DNA of 42,077 nt, from positions 1-42,077 of the forward strand of contig JAFAOS010000049.1 of NCBI GenBank assembly GCA_019247515.1, read 5' to 3'. Shown here one piece after another: positions 9,341 to 15,494 of the stretch. This DNA comes from Chloroflexota bacterium. GTDB taxonomy: Bacteria > Chloroflexota > UBA6077 > CF-72. Within the stretch, counting starts at the first letter, position 1; each line of letters opens with the position of its first letter. Under the pieces are notes generated by a model. It worked only from the letters and a program-made list of their open reading frames with translations. It ran no database searches and was not told the DNA's origin. Both the position numbers and the translations under genes were made by a program.

Positions 9341-9555
9341 TGCAGCTCTCCAGCGACGAGCTTCGCCGCCTCTCGGTCGACGAGCGACTCGAGCTCATCG
9401 GTCAGCTCTGGGACAGCCTCGAGCACGAGCCTCTGCCGCTGAGCGATGCGCAGCAGCACGAACTCGATCGTCGGCTCGAGAGCCTCGAGAGTGATCCCGC
9501 CGAAGGCGTCAGCTGGGAGCAACTGCGCGCCGAGCTCGAGCGGCGTTGCCCCTGA
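9340..9555 (+). CDS. Addiction-module antitoxin (71 aa)
   Basis: This short acidic helical protein (SVDERLELIGQLWDSLEHEP, then LSDAQQHELDRRLESLESDP and a WEQLRAELERR tail) fits the putative addiction module component family, whose members neutralise RelE/ParE-type toxins by wrapping around them. The motif LxLIxxLWDSL near residues 18-25 is typical. The start is GTG 9340, placed at the predicted transcription start. The stop overlaps the toxin start by 10 nt, implying translational coupling. It should act in the cytoplasm and repress its own promoter with the toxin. Confidence 0.85.
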   Translation: MQLSSDELRRLSVDERLELIGQLWDSLEHEPLPLSDAQQHELDRRLESLESDPAEGVSWEQLRAELERRCP

Positions 9556-9848
9556 AGACCGTCTTCACCGCTGCTGCCCGTGACGACGTCCTTGAAGCCC
9601 AGGACTGGTACGCCGAACGCTCCGCGGCACTTGGCCGTCGCTTTCGACGGGCGCTTGACCGCGCGGTCTTCGGCATTGCCCAGAATCCACTGGCTTTCCC
9701 AATCGTCTGGCGCGGCCGCGTTCGACGAGCGCTCGTGCTCGACCGCTTTCCGTACGCCCTGTACTTCACTGTGGACGACGACCAGGTCACGCTCATCGCT
9801 TGCTTCCACGCCAGCCGAGATCCACGAGGCTGGCGGGAGCGCGCGTAA
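9546..9848 (+). CDS. RelE/ParE-family toxin (100 aa)
   Basis: The length and fold pattern are those of the RelE/ParE superfamily: an N-terminal strand and helix (VFTAAARDDVLEAQDWYAE), FRRALDRAVFGIAQNPLAFP, then the beta sheet RRALVLDRFPYALYFTVD and VTLIACFHASRDPRGW. RelE-type members cleave mRNA on ribosomes and ParE-type members poison gyrase; the sequence does not tell which. The start is TTG 9546, inside the antitoxin's last codons, and CTG 9552 is another possibility. It pairs with the upstream antitoxin and lies just before the recombinase, where it could stabilise the element. Confidence 0.85.
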   Translation: MPLKTVFTAAARDDVLEAQDWYAERSAALGRRFRRALDRAVFGIAQNPLAFPIVWRGRVRRALVLDRFPYALYFTVDDDQVTLIACFHASRDPRGWRERA

Positions 9849-9899
9849 CGCGTTCTGGCGACCATCGTCGCCACTTCAGCTGCGGCGCGGCCCGCGCGA

Positions 9900-10931
9900 A
9901 TGGTCGGCGTGAGCAGCGCCCAACCGCAACATACGCGGCGTACGCTACTGCCGCTCCCGTCCGCCACCGCGACGGATCTGCCGGCGTCACCTGAGGACGC
10001 CACCTACCTCGCCGCCTTCGCCCGCTTTCTGCAGCGCAACGTGGCCAGCGGCGACGCGGCCGCTGACACGCGCGCCACGTACAGCGTGCACGTCGCCACC
10101 TGGCTGGCCTGGTGCCGCGGCGTCGCGCTCGAGCTCAGCCAGGCGACGCTCGATGACGTCGAGGATTTTCGCGAAGCACTCATCGGGGCCGGCTGCCAGC
10201 CAGCCACCGTGGCCATCAAGCTGACGCTCGTGCGCCGCTTCTACGACGCCGCGATCCGCGCCGGCTTACGGAGCGACAACCCCGCCGCAGGCGTGCGGGC
10301 GCCTCTGAGAAAACGCGCTGCGGAGGACTTCGGTTTTCTCAGTGAGGGCGAGCTGGCGCTGCTGCTGCGGGCCGTGCCCCAGCGCGTCGACCGACATGGC
10401 CAGCCACTGGTCCAGGACCTGCGCGACAAGGCGCTGCTGGCGCTGCTCAGCCTGCAAGTGCTGCGCACGGTCGAGATCACCCGCACCAACACCGACGACC
10501 TGCAGCCGCGCGAGCAGCAGTGGGCGCTGCTGGTGCGCGGCAAGGGCCACGACCGCGTGATCTACCTGCGCCAGGACGTCGCCGAGGCCGTGCACGCCTA
10601 CCTCGAGGCCCGTGGCCAGGTCCTCGCCGACGCGCTCGGTCTTCCCCTCATGACCGCCGTTGGCAATCGCGCTGGGAAAAAACGTCTCAGCCGCCGCGGC
10701 GTGCGCAAGATCGTTGACGCCCACCTGAGTCGGCTCGACCTCAAGCGCCCCGGTCTCTCCAATCACGCGCTGCGGCACACGGGCGCCACGCTCGCGTACA
10801 AGTACACCCACGACCTGCGCGCCGTGCAGGATCTGCTCGGCCATGCTGACCCGCGCACCACCGCCCGCTATGCGCGTGTCGTCGATAAGGCGCTGAACAA
10901 TCCGGCCGCTGCCGTACCGATCCGCTTCTAA
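9900..10931 (+). CDS. Tyrosine recombinase / integrase (343 aa)
   Basis: This is a site-specific recombinase of the XerC/XerD-like phage integrase family. An N-terminal SAM-like core-binding domain spans about residues 34-125 (YLAAFARFLQRNV, TRATYSVHVATWLAW). The catalytic domain spans 145-335. Visible catalytic residues are Arg189 (VLRTVEITR), Lys215 (VRGKGHDR), His289-x-x-Arg292 (HALRHTGATLAY), His315 (LLGHADP) and nucleophile Tyr324 (TTARYARV), so the enzyme looks intact. The start ATG 9900 is weakly supported, and GTG 9909 is an alternative. It lies between the toxin-antitoxin pair and, convergently, the defence operon. It probably integrates and excises this element; no attachment site could be identified. 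Confidence 0.9.
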   Translation: MVGVSSAQPQHTRRTLLPLPSATATDLPASPEDATYLAAFARFLQRNVASGDAAADTRATYSVHVATWLAWCRGVALELSQATLDDVEDFREALIGAGCQPATVAIKLTLVRRFYDAAIRAGLRSDNPAAGVRAPLRKRAAEDFGFLSEGELALLLRAVPQRVDRHGQPLVQDLRDKALLALLSLQVLRTVEITRTNTDDLQPREQQWALLVRGKGHDRVIYLRQDVAEAVHAYLEARGQVLADALGLPLMTAVGNRAGKKRLSRRGVRKIVDAHLSRLDLKRPGLSNHALRHTGATLAYKYTHDLRAVQDLLGHADPRTTARYARVVDKALNNPAAAVPIRF

Positions 10932-10988
10932 CCGAGTGCGCATCTCAGTATGTAGCGAGCTTGTATGGCGGTGGCAGAGCTCGTCTTC

Positions 10989-11462
10989 TTATCGCCGAGC
11001 GAGGCCTGCTGGCCAAATGATGCGAACGTCTCGGTCAAGTTCGCGGGCGTACGCCACCGCGTCGGCAGTTCCACCCAGGCCGCGGGCGGGCTGACCGTCC
11101 CACACAGCGATGAGAAGGTCGCTGTGCTCAGCGATCCATCGGCCCGCCGCATCGTACGCAGCCTCGCCGGGGGAGGCATACGGCAGCCGACTAACCTCCG
11201 ATGCAGCTGACAGAAGCTGGCGGTAGCTTGCCGCATCGTCACCTTTGAAGGTCTCGGGATAGCCGACTGCTGGAATGACAACATGTAGCCGGCCGCCGGC
11301 CGCGAGCAGTTCATGAGCGAAGAGTTGGTCGGCACCGGCCGCGAGACTGCTGTAGCCAGTTATGTTGTCGTAGCTGCACAGGATCCGTCGGATGCCGGTG
11401 GTGACATAGTCCATCGCTGCATGCGGGAGGTCCTGATGCCCAGCGATACCGATTCGCGTCAT
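10989..11462 (-). CDS. SLOG-domain protein, third gene of the TIR-caspase operon (157 aa)
   Basis: The protein has a Rossmann-like SLOG/LOG fold: strand-loop GIAGHQDLP at the N terminus, a central SSLAAGADQLFAHE, and the Gly-rich loop RGLGGTADAVAYA (residues 128-139) matching the nucleotide-binding GxGGT signature of the superfamily. Between them are VVIPAVGYPETF and HSDLLIAVWDGQP. SLOG proteins bind nucleotide-derived ligands; in Thoeris ThsA a SLOG domain senses the TIR-made signal. The start is ATG 11462, whose first bases form ATGA with the stop of the caspase gene, so the two are translationally coupled. A longer frame begins upstream but would overlap the caspase. I infer a sensor or processing enzyme for the TIR product. 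No catalytic residue set for nucleotide cleavage is evident, so sensing is favoured. Confidence 0.8.
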   Translation of the reverse strand: MTRIGIAGHQDLPHAAMDYVTTGIRRILCSYDNITGYSSLAAGADQLFAHELLAAGGRLHVVIPAVGYPETFKGDDAASYRQLLSAASEVSRLPYASPGEAAYDAAGRWIAEHSDLLIAVWDGQPARGLGGTADAVAYARELDRDVRIIWPAGLARR

Positions 11463-12418
11463 ACCCGCCCCGCGTTGACACGTTGCCAATAGTGCTTCCC
11501 CAGCGCTGTCAAGCGGCATCCCGTGGAGTTCATAGCTGCGTAATACAGGTGCTCTTCGTTGATTGGTTCAATCAGGCGGCAGGCTCGGTACTGCTGCAGG
11601 CCAGAGAAGATCGTCTCATTCGGATGTCCCCTCGGGTCGGCGGTCGGCTCGTAGGAGGGATCTAGCGCGTAGTCGGCATTGGGGCTGGCGAACCATTCCG
11701 TAAGTTTCCTCAGGACGGGGAGTGGCACCCGCGGATTGCACATGCGAATGTCATGCAGCCGGTCGATATTCGCTTTGAAAGTCGGCCGCTGTTCCCATGC
11801 CCCGAAAGATTCGGACAGGTAAGCGTACAGACTGGAAACATTGACGTGGCCGAGCACATCGGCCGCACCCCCATCGAGCGCGCCTTCCAGATAACTGGAG
11901 AACTGTCCTCTACCGCTCGCGGTCTCCATCGAAGGCTGGTCGTCGCGGCTTGCCGTGAGTACCGCCAGTCCCTTGCGGAGATTCGCCAGTCCATTGTTGA
12001 GCGCCTCGATGGTCGTGGCACCGCCTGAAAAACAGCAATCCAAGATCACCGTGATCTCCGCCACCGAGCTTATGTTGATGCGGTCCGCGATCTCTGAGAA
12101 CATGACCCCAGGAGTGGATTGAGTGCCATCCGAGGTCGCCAAGGCGACGCCGCCATTGGTTGGAGCACCGTGGCCAGCGAAGTACAGGAGCGCGAAGTCT
12201 GGGCCGCTGGCTAGCAGTTCGTCAACCAGTCCGAGAAGTCCGTCACGTGTCAGCCGGCTACCCGCATCTCGTGATACGACGATTCGACACTCCAGGTTCG
12301 GACTGTCATCCTCGTTGCGGGCAAGCAATGGATGCAGCGCCGCCGCGTCGTTGGCGCATCCATGTAGCGGTGCGAAATTATCGTAGTAGTCGATTCCGAC
12401 CAGCAGCGCTCGTTTCAC
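11459..12418 (-). CDS. Caspase-like protease (peptidase C14 family, 319 aa)
   Basis: A caspase/metacaspase p20-like domain fills residues 1-230. It opens with ALLVGIDYYDNFAPLHGCANDA, has the catalytic His83 in YFAGHG and the catalytic Cys in ILDCCFSGG (Cys129 by alignment to DxCHSG), followed by LTASRDDQPS and SYLEGALDG. The last 80 residues (RACRLIEPINEEHLYYAA, LTALGKHYW) look like a winged-helix or ligand-sensing tail. The start is GTG 12418, 12 nt after the TIR stop. In known bacterial TIR-caspase pairs (reported as type IV Thoeris) a TIR-made cyclic ADP-ribose isomer activates the protease, which then kills the infected cell. This gene fits that executioner role, but activation by such a ligand is inferred from the neighbour. 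Confidence 0.85.
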   Translation of the reverse strand: MKRALLVGIDYYDNFAPLHGCANDAAALHPLLARNEDDSPNLECRIVVSRDAGSRLTRDGLLGLVDELLASGPDFALLYFAGHGAPTNGGVALATSDGTQSTPGVMFSEIADRINISSVAEITVILDCCFSGGATTIEALNNGLANLRKGLAVLTASRDDQPSMETASGRGQFSSYLEGALDGGAADVLGHVNVSSLYAYLSESFGAWEQRPTFKANIDRLHDIRMCNPRVPLPVLRKLTEWFASPNADYALDPSYEPTADPRGHPNETIFSGLQQYRACRLIEPINEEHLYYAAMNSTGCRLTALGKHYWQRVNAGRV

Positions 12419-12430
12419 GGCGAACCCGCG

Positions 12431-12808
12431 CTAGAGGCCGTCAATAAAATCGGCGACATTGTCCCATGTCCATGTCTTGCATGGAGCTCCGGCCAGTTGA
12501 CTAGGTTTGGTGCGGTATCCGGCTTCGAGCCAAATCCCCATCAGCGGCTTGCCCTCCTCGATCGCGCAGCTGATCTCCCACAGTTCGCCCGTCGCTCTCG
12601 GAGTGCTGCTGCTAATGAGTGCGATCACGCCGTCGGAACGGCGGACACGGGTGCGCACGCGTTCCTTCCACTCCGAGGAGTAGGGTTCTTTTACCGACAT
12701 ATCCACAAACTGGAACGGCGTTTTCGGGTGCACGCGCTGGCCAGTGAACAGGTTTCTGCTCGACTCGTCCTCTTTGGCGAACGCGATAAAGACGGTCTTC
12801 GACGCCAC
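12431..12808 (-). CDS. TIR-like protein (DUF1863/ThsB-type, 125 aa)
   Basis: The start is GTG 12808, preceded by AAGGAGGAGG (12822-12813), a near-ideal Shine-Dalgarno sequence; the longer upstream frame is ignored. The protein is one small TIR-like domain of the MTH538/DUF1863 type: KTVFIAFAKEDESSRNLF (strand A), then KEPYSSEWKERVRTRVRRSD, VIALISSSTPRATGELWEIS and EEGKPLMGIW. Glu78 in LWEI lies where these enzymes carry the catalytic NAD-cleaving Glu. In Thoeris, ThsB proteins of this type convert NAD into a cyclic signal on phage infection. It is the first gene of a tight three-gene operon with the caspase (12-nt gap) and SLOG (4-nt overlap). NAD cleavage and phage triggering are inferred. 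Confidence 0.85.
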   Translation of the reverse strand: MASKTVFIAFAKEDESSRNLFTGQRVHPKTPFQFVDMSVKEPYSSEWKERVRTRVRRSDGVIALISSSTPRATGELWEISCAIEEGKPLMGIWLEAGYRTKPSQLAGAPCKTWTWDNVADFIDGL

Positions 12809-13329
12809 AGTCCTCCTCCTTATTGTTTCTCCGCGGTGAGACCAGCTGGACACCGGGCTGTTGCGGTGGCACCGAGCGCTCAGTGACGAGTGCCTATGTC
12901 AAACATTGTGCTGGGTTGCCCTGTCGCACGGCGCAGGCCTCGATCGACGCACTCGAAGAGCTGCGCGCTTAGCTCGCATGCCTCGACCGGGCACATGGGC
13001 TGATCCTCGGCACCGCAGCGCACGCGCGCGCGACCATCGAGCTGGGCCTCAGTCTTGATCGGTTGGCAGCTCAATCGAGCGTCCGTGCCAATGGTGCCGG
13101 CGTGAGTCCGACACGGCTGATCGGTCATCACGAATACAGGATGCGCAGGCTTATCTGGCCTCCGGCCAAATTGCTTAGTTCGTGGCGGCGGCGGCGAACT
13201 CGTCGACCAGTGGTGAAGACCATCCTTGACAGTCATGGCTTGCTTCATTCTGGATCGGCTACGCTCGAAACGTTAGCGCCGGTGACGGCGAACTAACGAG
13301 GCGGACGGCGTGTGTGCTGTCCAGGCTGA
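12809..13329 (+). pseudogene. Gene-poor spacer with a possible broken plus-strand ORF
   Basis: From GTG 12886 one plus frame reads SIDALEELRA, a TAG at 12970-12972, then LACLDRAHGLILGTAAHARA and on to a TAA near 13296. The helical, coding-like stretch on both sides of the stop suggests a small decayed gene, possibly ending about 13075. No family is recognised and the 3' part looks random. The opposite strand also has an open frame (13248-12880) without motifs. The left end of this stretch (12809-12822) carries the TIR ribosome-binding site. Confidence 0.22.
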
Positions 13330-13554
13330 TCACGCCGCCGCCTCAAGTTGGCCCTCGATCACGCGTCGAAACTCGTCGACCTCCTCGACATCCACATCCA
13401 GTGCGCGGGCGATCTTCTGCAGGACGTCGAAGCGCGGGCGTGTCCGCCGCCCCGCCTCGAGCACGTAGACGGTGCTGGGTGCGACGTGCGCCTGTTCGGC
13501 GAGCTGGCGCTGTGTCAGCAGCTTGCGTCGCCGGAGCACGGCGAGTGACGTCAT
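13330..13554 (-). CDS. XRE-family HTH regulator (74 aa)
   Basis: This is a single Cro/C1-type helix-turn-helix: LAVLRRRKLLTQRQLAEQAH (helices 1-2), VAPSTVYVLEAGRRTRPRFD (recognition helix region), then LQKIARALDVDVEEVDEFRR. ATG 13554 is chosen over ATG 13560 because GAGG stands 8 nt before it. The gene is divergent from the small nucleic-acid cluster at 13.66-15.3 kb. A perfect palindrome (13591-13606) lies just upstream of its start, so it probably represses itself and perhaps the divergent promoter. It is followed by the spacer and the defence operon on the same strand, but too far away for a shared transcript to be obvious. Confidence 0.8.
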   Translation of the reverse strand: MTSLAVLRRRKLLTQRQLAEQAHVAPSTVYVLEAGRRTRPRFDVLQKIARALDVDVEEVDEFRRVIEGQLEAAA

Positions 13555-13590
13555 AGGCATGTCCTCGGCAGTAGGGTCATGACGCGAGTC

Positions 13591-13606
13591 TAGCACACTC
13601 GTGCTA
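13591..13606. promoter_or_regulatory. Perfect palindrome, candidate operator of the XRE regulator
   Basis: TAGCACACTCGTGCTA is a perfect inverted repeat (TAGCAC-N4-GTGCTA). It lies 37 bp upstream of the XRE start and about 20 bp from the -35 box of the divergent promoter at 13626-13654. XRE dimers usually bind such 16-bp dyads, so control of both directions is plausible. Confidence 0.5.
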
Positions 13607-13625
13607 TAACTGAGTTTAGGAAGTA

Positions 13626-13660
13626 TTGCATTAGCATTGCACTGATAGTATACTGAACGC
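13626..13660 (+). promoter_or_regulatory. Sigma70-like promoter for the plus-strand cluster
   Basis: TTGCAT (13626-13631) and TATACT (13649-13654) are 17 nt apart. The predicted transcription start, seven bases after the -10 box, falls on ATG 13661, giving a leaderless transcript. ATTGCA is repeated at 13625-13630 and 13636-13641 within the promoter. Confidence 0.6.
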
Positions 13661-13711
13661 ATGATTCAGCAACTCGGAGGGCCAATGGGCCGATCTCGCG
13701 CCACCGCTTAA
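13661..13711 (+). CDS. Leaderless 16-aa leader peptide
   Basis: ATG 13661 coincides with the predicted start of transcription, and the frame ends at TAA 13709-13711. It encodes MIQQLGGPMGRSRATA. A second ATG at 13685 is in the same frame and is preceded by GGAGG at 4-5 nt, so a shorter 8-aa version is possible. It lies 68 nt before the SWIM-like gene and could act as a leader; no family is known. Confidence 0.35.
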   Translation: MIQQLGGPMGRSRATA

Positions 13712-13779
13712 ACGAGGTGGCCACCAGCGCGCTTGGAACACGCCGGTGGCCGTTCGCATCTGGACTGGAGAGCCCTGGG

Positions 13780-14198
13780 ATGCGCAATCAGCAGTCTAAC
13801 GCTCTCGTCTTGGTTCGTCCGTCACGTCATGCCGGGCCAGACCACCGCATCACCATCGACACCGCCACGTTGCGGCCACTGTCCTGCACCTGCCAGGCTG
13901 GCCAGCACGGTCAGCTGTGCTGGGCCGTCATCGACATCACCGCCACCGAGCTGGTCTGGCGCGCGCGGCAACGCTGGCAGGAGGCCTGCGGCGAAGTCGA
14001 CATCCGCGCCGCCGCGGCCGTGCTGGCCAAGACTCGCACGTGGGCTGCCGCCGCACTCGAACTCCAGTCGCTGCGTCCCCGCGATCACCACCAGACGCCG
14101 GCCGATGATGCACCAACGCCGCGGCGGACCTCGCTGCCTATTTCGACCAGCCCGCCAATTACGCGCACGCCGCCGCGCTGGCCGAGGCCTCGGCATGA
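13780..14198 (+). pseudogene. SWIM-like zinc-binding protein, frameshifted near its 3' end
   Basis: Start ATG 13780 has GGAG about 9 nt upstream. Residues 36-47 (SCTCQAGQHGQLCW) resemble a SWIM zinc finger (CxCx(n)CxH), but the final His is missing (CWA), so zinc binding is uncertain. A long helix region (ELVWRARQRWQEA, AAAAVLAKTRTW) follows. After about 14110 the frame turns Pro/Arg-rich. In the frame at 14112-14198 the sequence becomes sensible again (NAAADLAAYFDQPANYAHAA) and ends at a TGA that overlaps the next start as ATGA. A one-base change near 14105-14112 is therefore likely, by decay or sequencing error. SWIM domains bind DNA or proteins; the role here is unknown. Confidence 0.6.
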
Positions 14199-14542
14199 GC
14201 CCCCGCGTGTATCTGCTGCACTTCGAGCGCCCGTTCTGGCACGCCCGCCACTACGTCGGCGTGGCCCTCGACGGTGACGTCGACCGACGCCTGGCCGAGC
14301 ACCTCGCTGGCCACGGTTCGCCCCTGGTGCGCGCCGTCGTCGCCGCTGGCATCCGCGTCGAGCTCGTCCTGCACGTCGAAGGCGATCGTGGCCTGGAGCG
14401 CAGGTGGCACAACCGACACGGGCACGGCGCCACGCTCTGTCCGCGCTGCCGCGCGCGCAAGCCTGGTATCCGTCAGCTTCGTCTGTTCACGAGGGGGCGG
14501 CGCGCTACCGCTCCCGATTCCCTCTGGAGACGCGCAGCATGA
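14195..14542 (+). CDS. GIY-YIG-like endonuclease (115 aa)
   Basis: The N terminus VYLLHFERPFWHARHYVGVA has the two strands of a GIY-YIG nuclease (VYLLHF for GIY, HYVG for YIG). DVDRRLAEHLAGHGSPLV with Arg31 and His36 follows, and Glu68 in RGLERRWHN is the likely metal-binding catalytic residue. A small Cys pair (LCPRC, 82-85) lies behind it. GIY-YIG enzymes cleave DNA with one metal ion. The start ATG 14195 overlaps the preceding stop (ATGA), and its own stop overlaps the next start (ATGA), so the cluster is co-translated. Its job on the element, such as repair, mobility or nicking, is not evident from the sequence. Confidence 0.75.
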   Translation: MSPRVYLLHFERPFWHARHYVGVALDGDVDRRLAEHLAGHGSPLVRAVVAAGIRVELVLHVEGDRGLERRWHNRHGHGATLCPRCRARKPGIRQLRLFTRGRRATAPDSLWRRAA

Positions 14543-14934
14543 CCGGCCACGCCAAAGCCGCCTCGATCGAACCCCGACGGGTCACCTCGGGCAACTACAC
14601 CGACACCTGCGAGGACTGCGGCGCAACGATCGTTGCCGCCACTGCTGACGAGGTCCTCGGCGCCAGCTGCGCCTGCCACCAGCAGCGCACCACTCAACAC
14701 CTGGTCGAGCTCGCGTGTTTGATGTGCGGGCGCGCGGTTGGAACGCTCACAGTCGCTCGTGTTGACGCGCGCATTCTCATCCCCCGCGGCCTGCGCTGCG
14801 ACCCGTGTGGTGGCCAACTTGTCGTCAGCGACGTCTTTGCCGTGTCCGTCTACCCGAACCTGCCGCGCATGCACGTCAAACGTGGACGTCCGCCAGGCAC
14901 ACACCAGGAGAGCACCAATGGCCAAGCAGCTTGA
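14539..14934 (+). CDS. Multi-zinc-ribbon small protein (131 aa)
   Basis: ATG 14539 is chosen: it overlaps the preceding stop and has GGAG 8-9 nt upstream. The protein has three Cys clusters: CEDCGATIV, a CACH followed by CLMCGRAV, and CDPCGGQLV, which suggests two or three zinc ribbons. The basic tail MHVKRGRPPG looks nucleic-acid binding. No named family is recognised. Position in the cluster with a nuclease and an OB-like protein suggests a DNA- or RNA-associated role. Confidence 0.6.
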   Translation: MTGHAKAASIEPRRVTSGNYTDTCEDCGATIVAATADEVLGASCACHQQRTTQHLVELACLMCGRAVGTLTVARVDARILIPRGLRCDPCGGQLVVSDVFAVSVYPNLPRMHVKRGRPPGTHQESTNGQAA

Positions 14935-15310
14935 AACCATCAGCGGCACCGTCGAGCAGGTCAACGCCAAGGGCACGGGCATCAAGGTGGCCGGCGAGTG
15001 GCTGAACGTGTCGAACTATCATCCGGTCGCTGAAATGCCCACGCCTGGCGAGCTCGTCGAGTGCACGATCGAGCGATCCGACCGCGGCGCCTGGATCAAC
15101 TCGCTAAGGATCATCGGTGCAGCACCAGCACCCGTCCTATCCACAACGCGCGACACGGAGATTCGGCGTCAGGTCGCGATCAAGACCGCGGCGCAGCTGG
15201 TCGGCGCGTTCGCCCAAATGCACGAGGAGGTGCGCGTCGAGCACGTGTTCCCACTCGCCGACAAAATCCTCGCCTGGCTCGAGCAGCAAGCAGGCGACGC
15301 CACCGCCTGA
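14918..15310 (+). CDS. OB-fold-like small protein (130 aa)
   Basis: ATG 14918 has AGGAGAG about 5 nt upstream and overlaps the preceding gene by 17 nt. Residues 1-66 form alternating strands (ETISGTVEQVNAKGTGIKV, WLNVSNYH, LVECTIERSDRGAWINSLRI) like an OB fold. The C-terminal half is helical (RRQVAIKTAAQLVGAF, LADKILAWLEQQ). Such layouts occur in single-strand-DNA-binding or annealing helpers on plasmids and phages. The call rests on pattern only; no catalytic residues are seen. It is the last gene of the cluster. Confidence 0.5.
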   Translation: MAKQLETISGTVEQVNAKGTGIKVAGEWLNVSNYHPVAEMPTPGELVECTIERSDRGAWINSLRIIGAAPAPVLSTTRDTEIRRQVAIKTAAQLVGAFAQMHEEVRVEHVFPLADKILAWLEQQAGDATA

Positions 15311-15494
15311 GGTTGTGCACGCCGCGCGCGGCGTCGATGACCCCGCATGTGGACGCAACCCGCTGAATGTCGGATCATCCTTTGAGCGACGAAGACGGAT
15401 CATGAACCGCAACAGTGATGACGCGCGCCGACGTCATGCCGGCCACGCGTAGAAGTACCCCCCGTAGCCAAGATTCCAGAAGACAGTCACTGGC

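Noticed and set aside
12880..13248. Minus-strand 122-codon frame after the XRE gene
   Set aside because: There are no motifs or ribosome-binding site, and the opposite strand has an equally open frame; neither can be called a gene.
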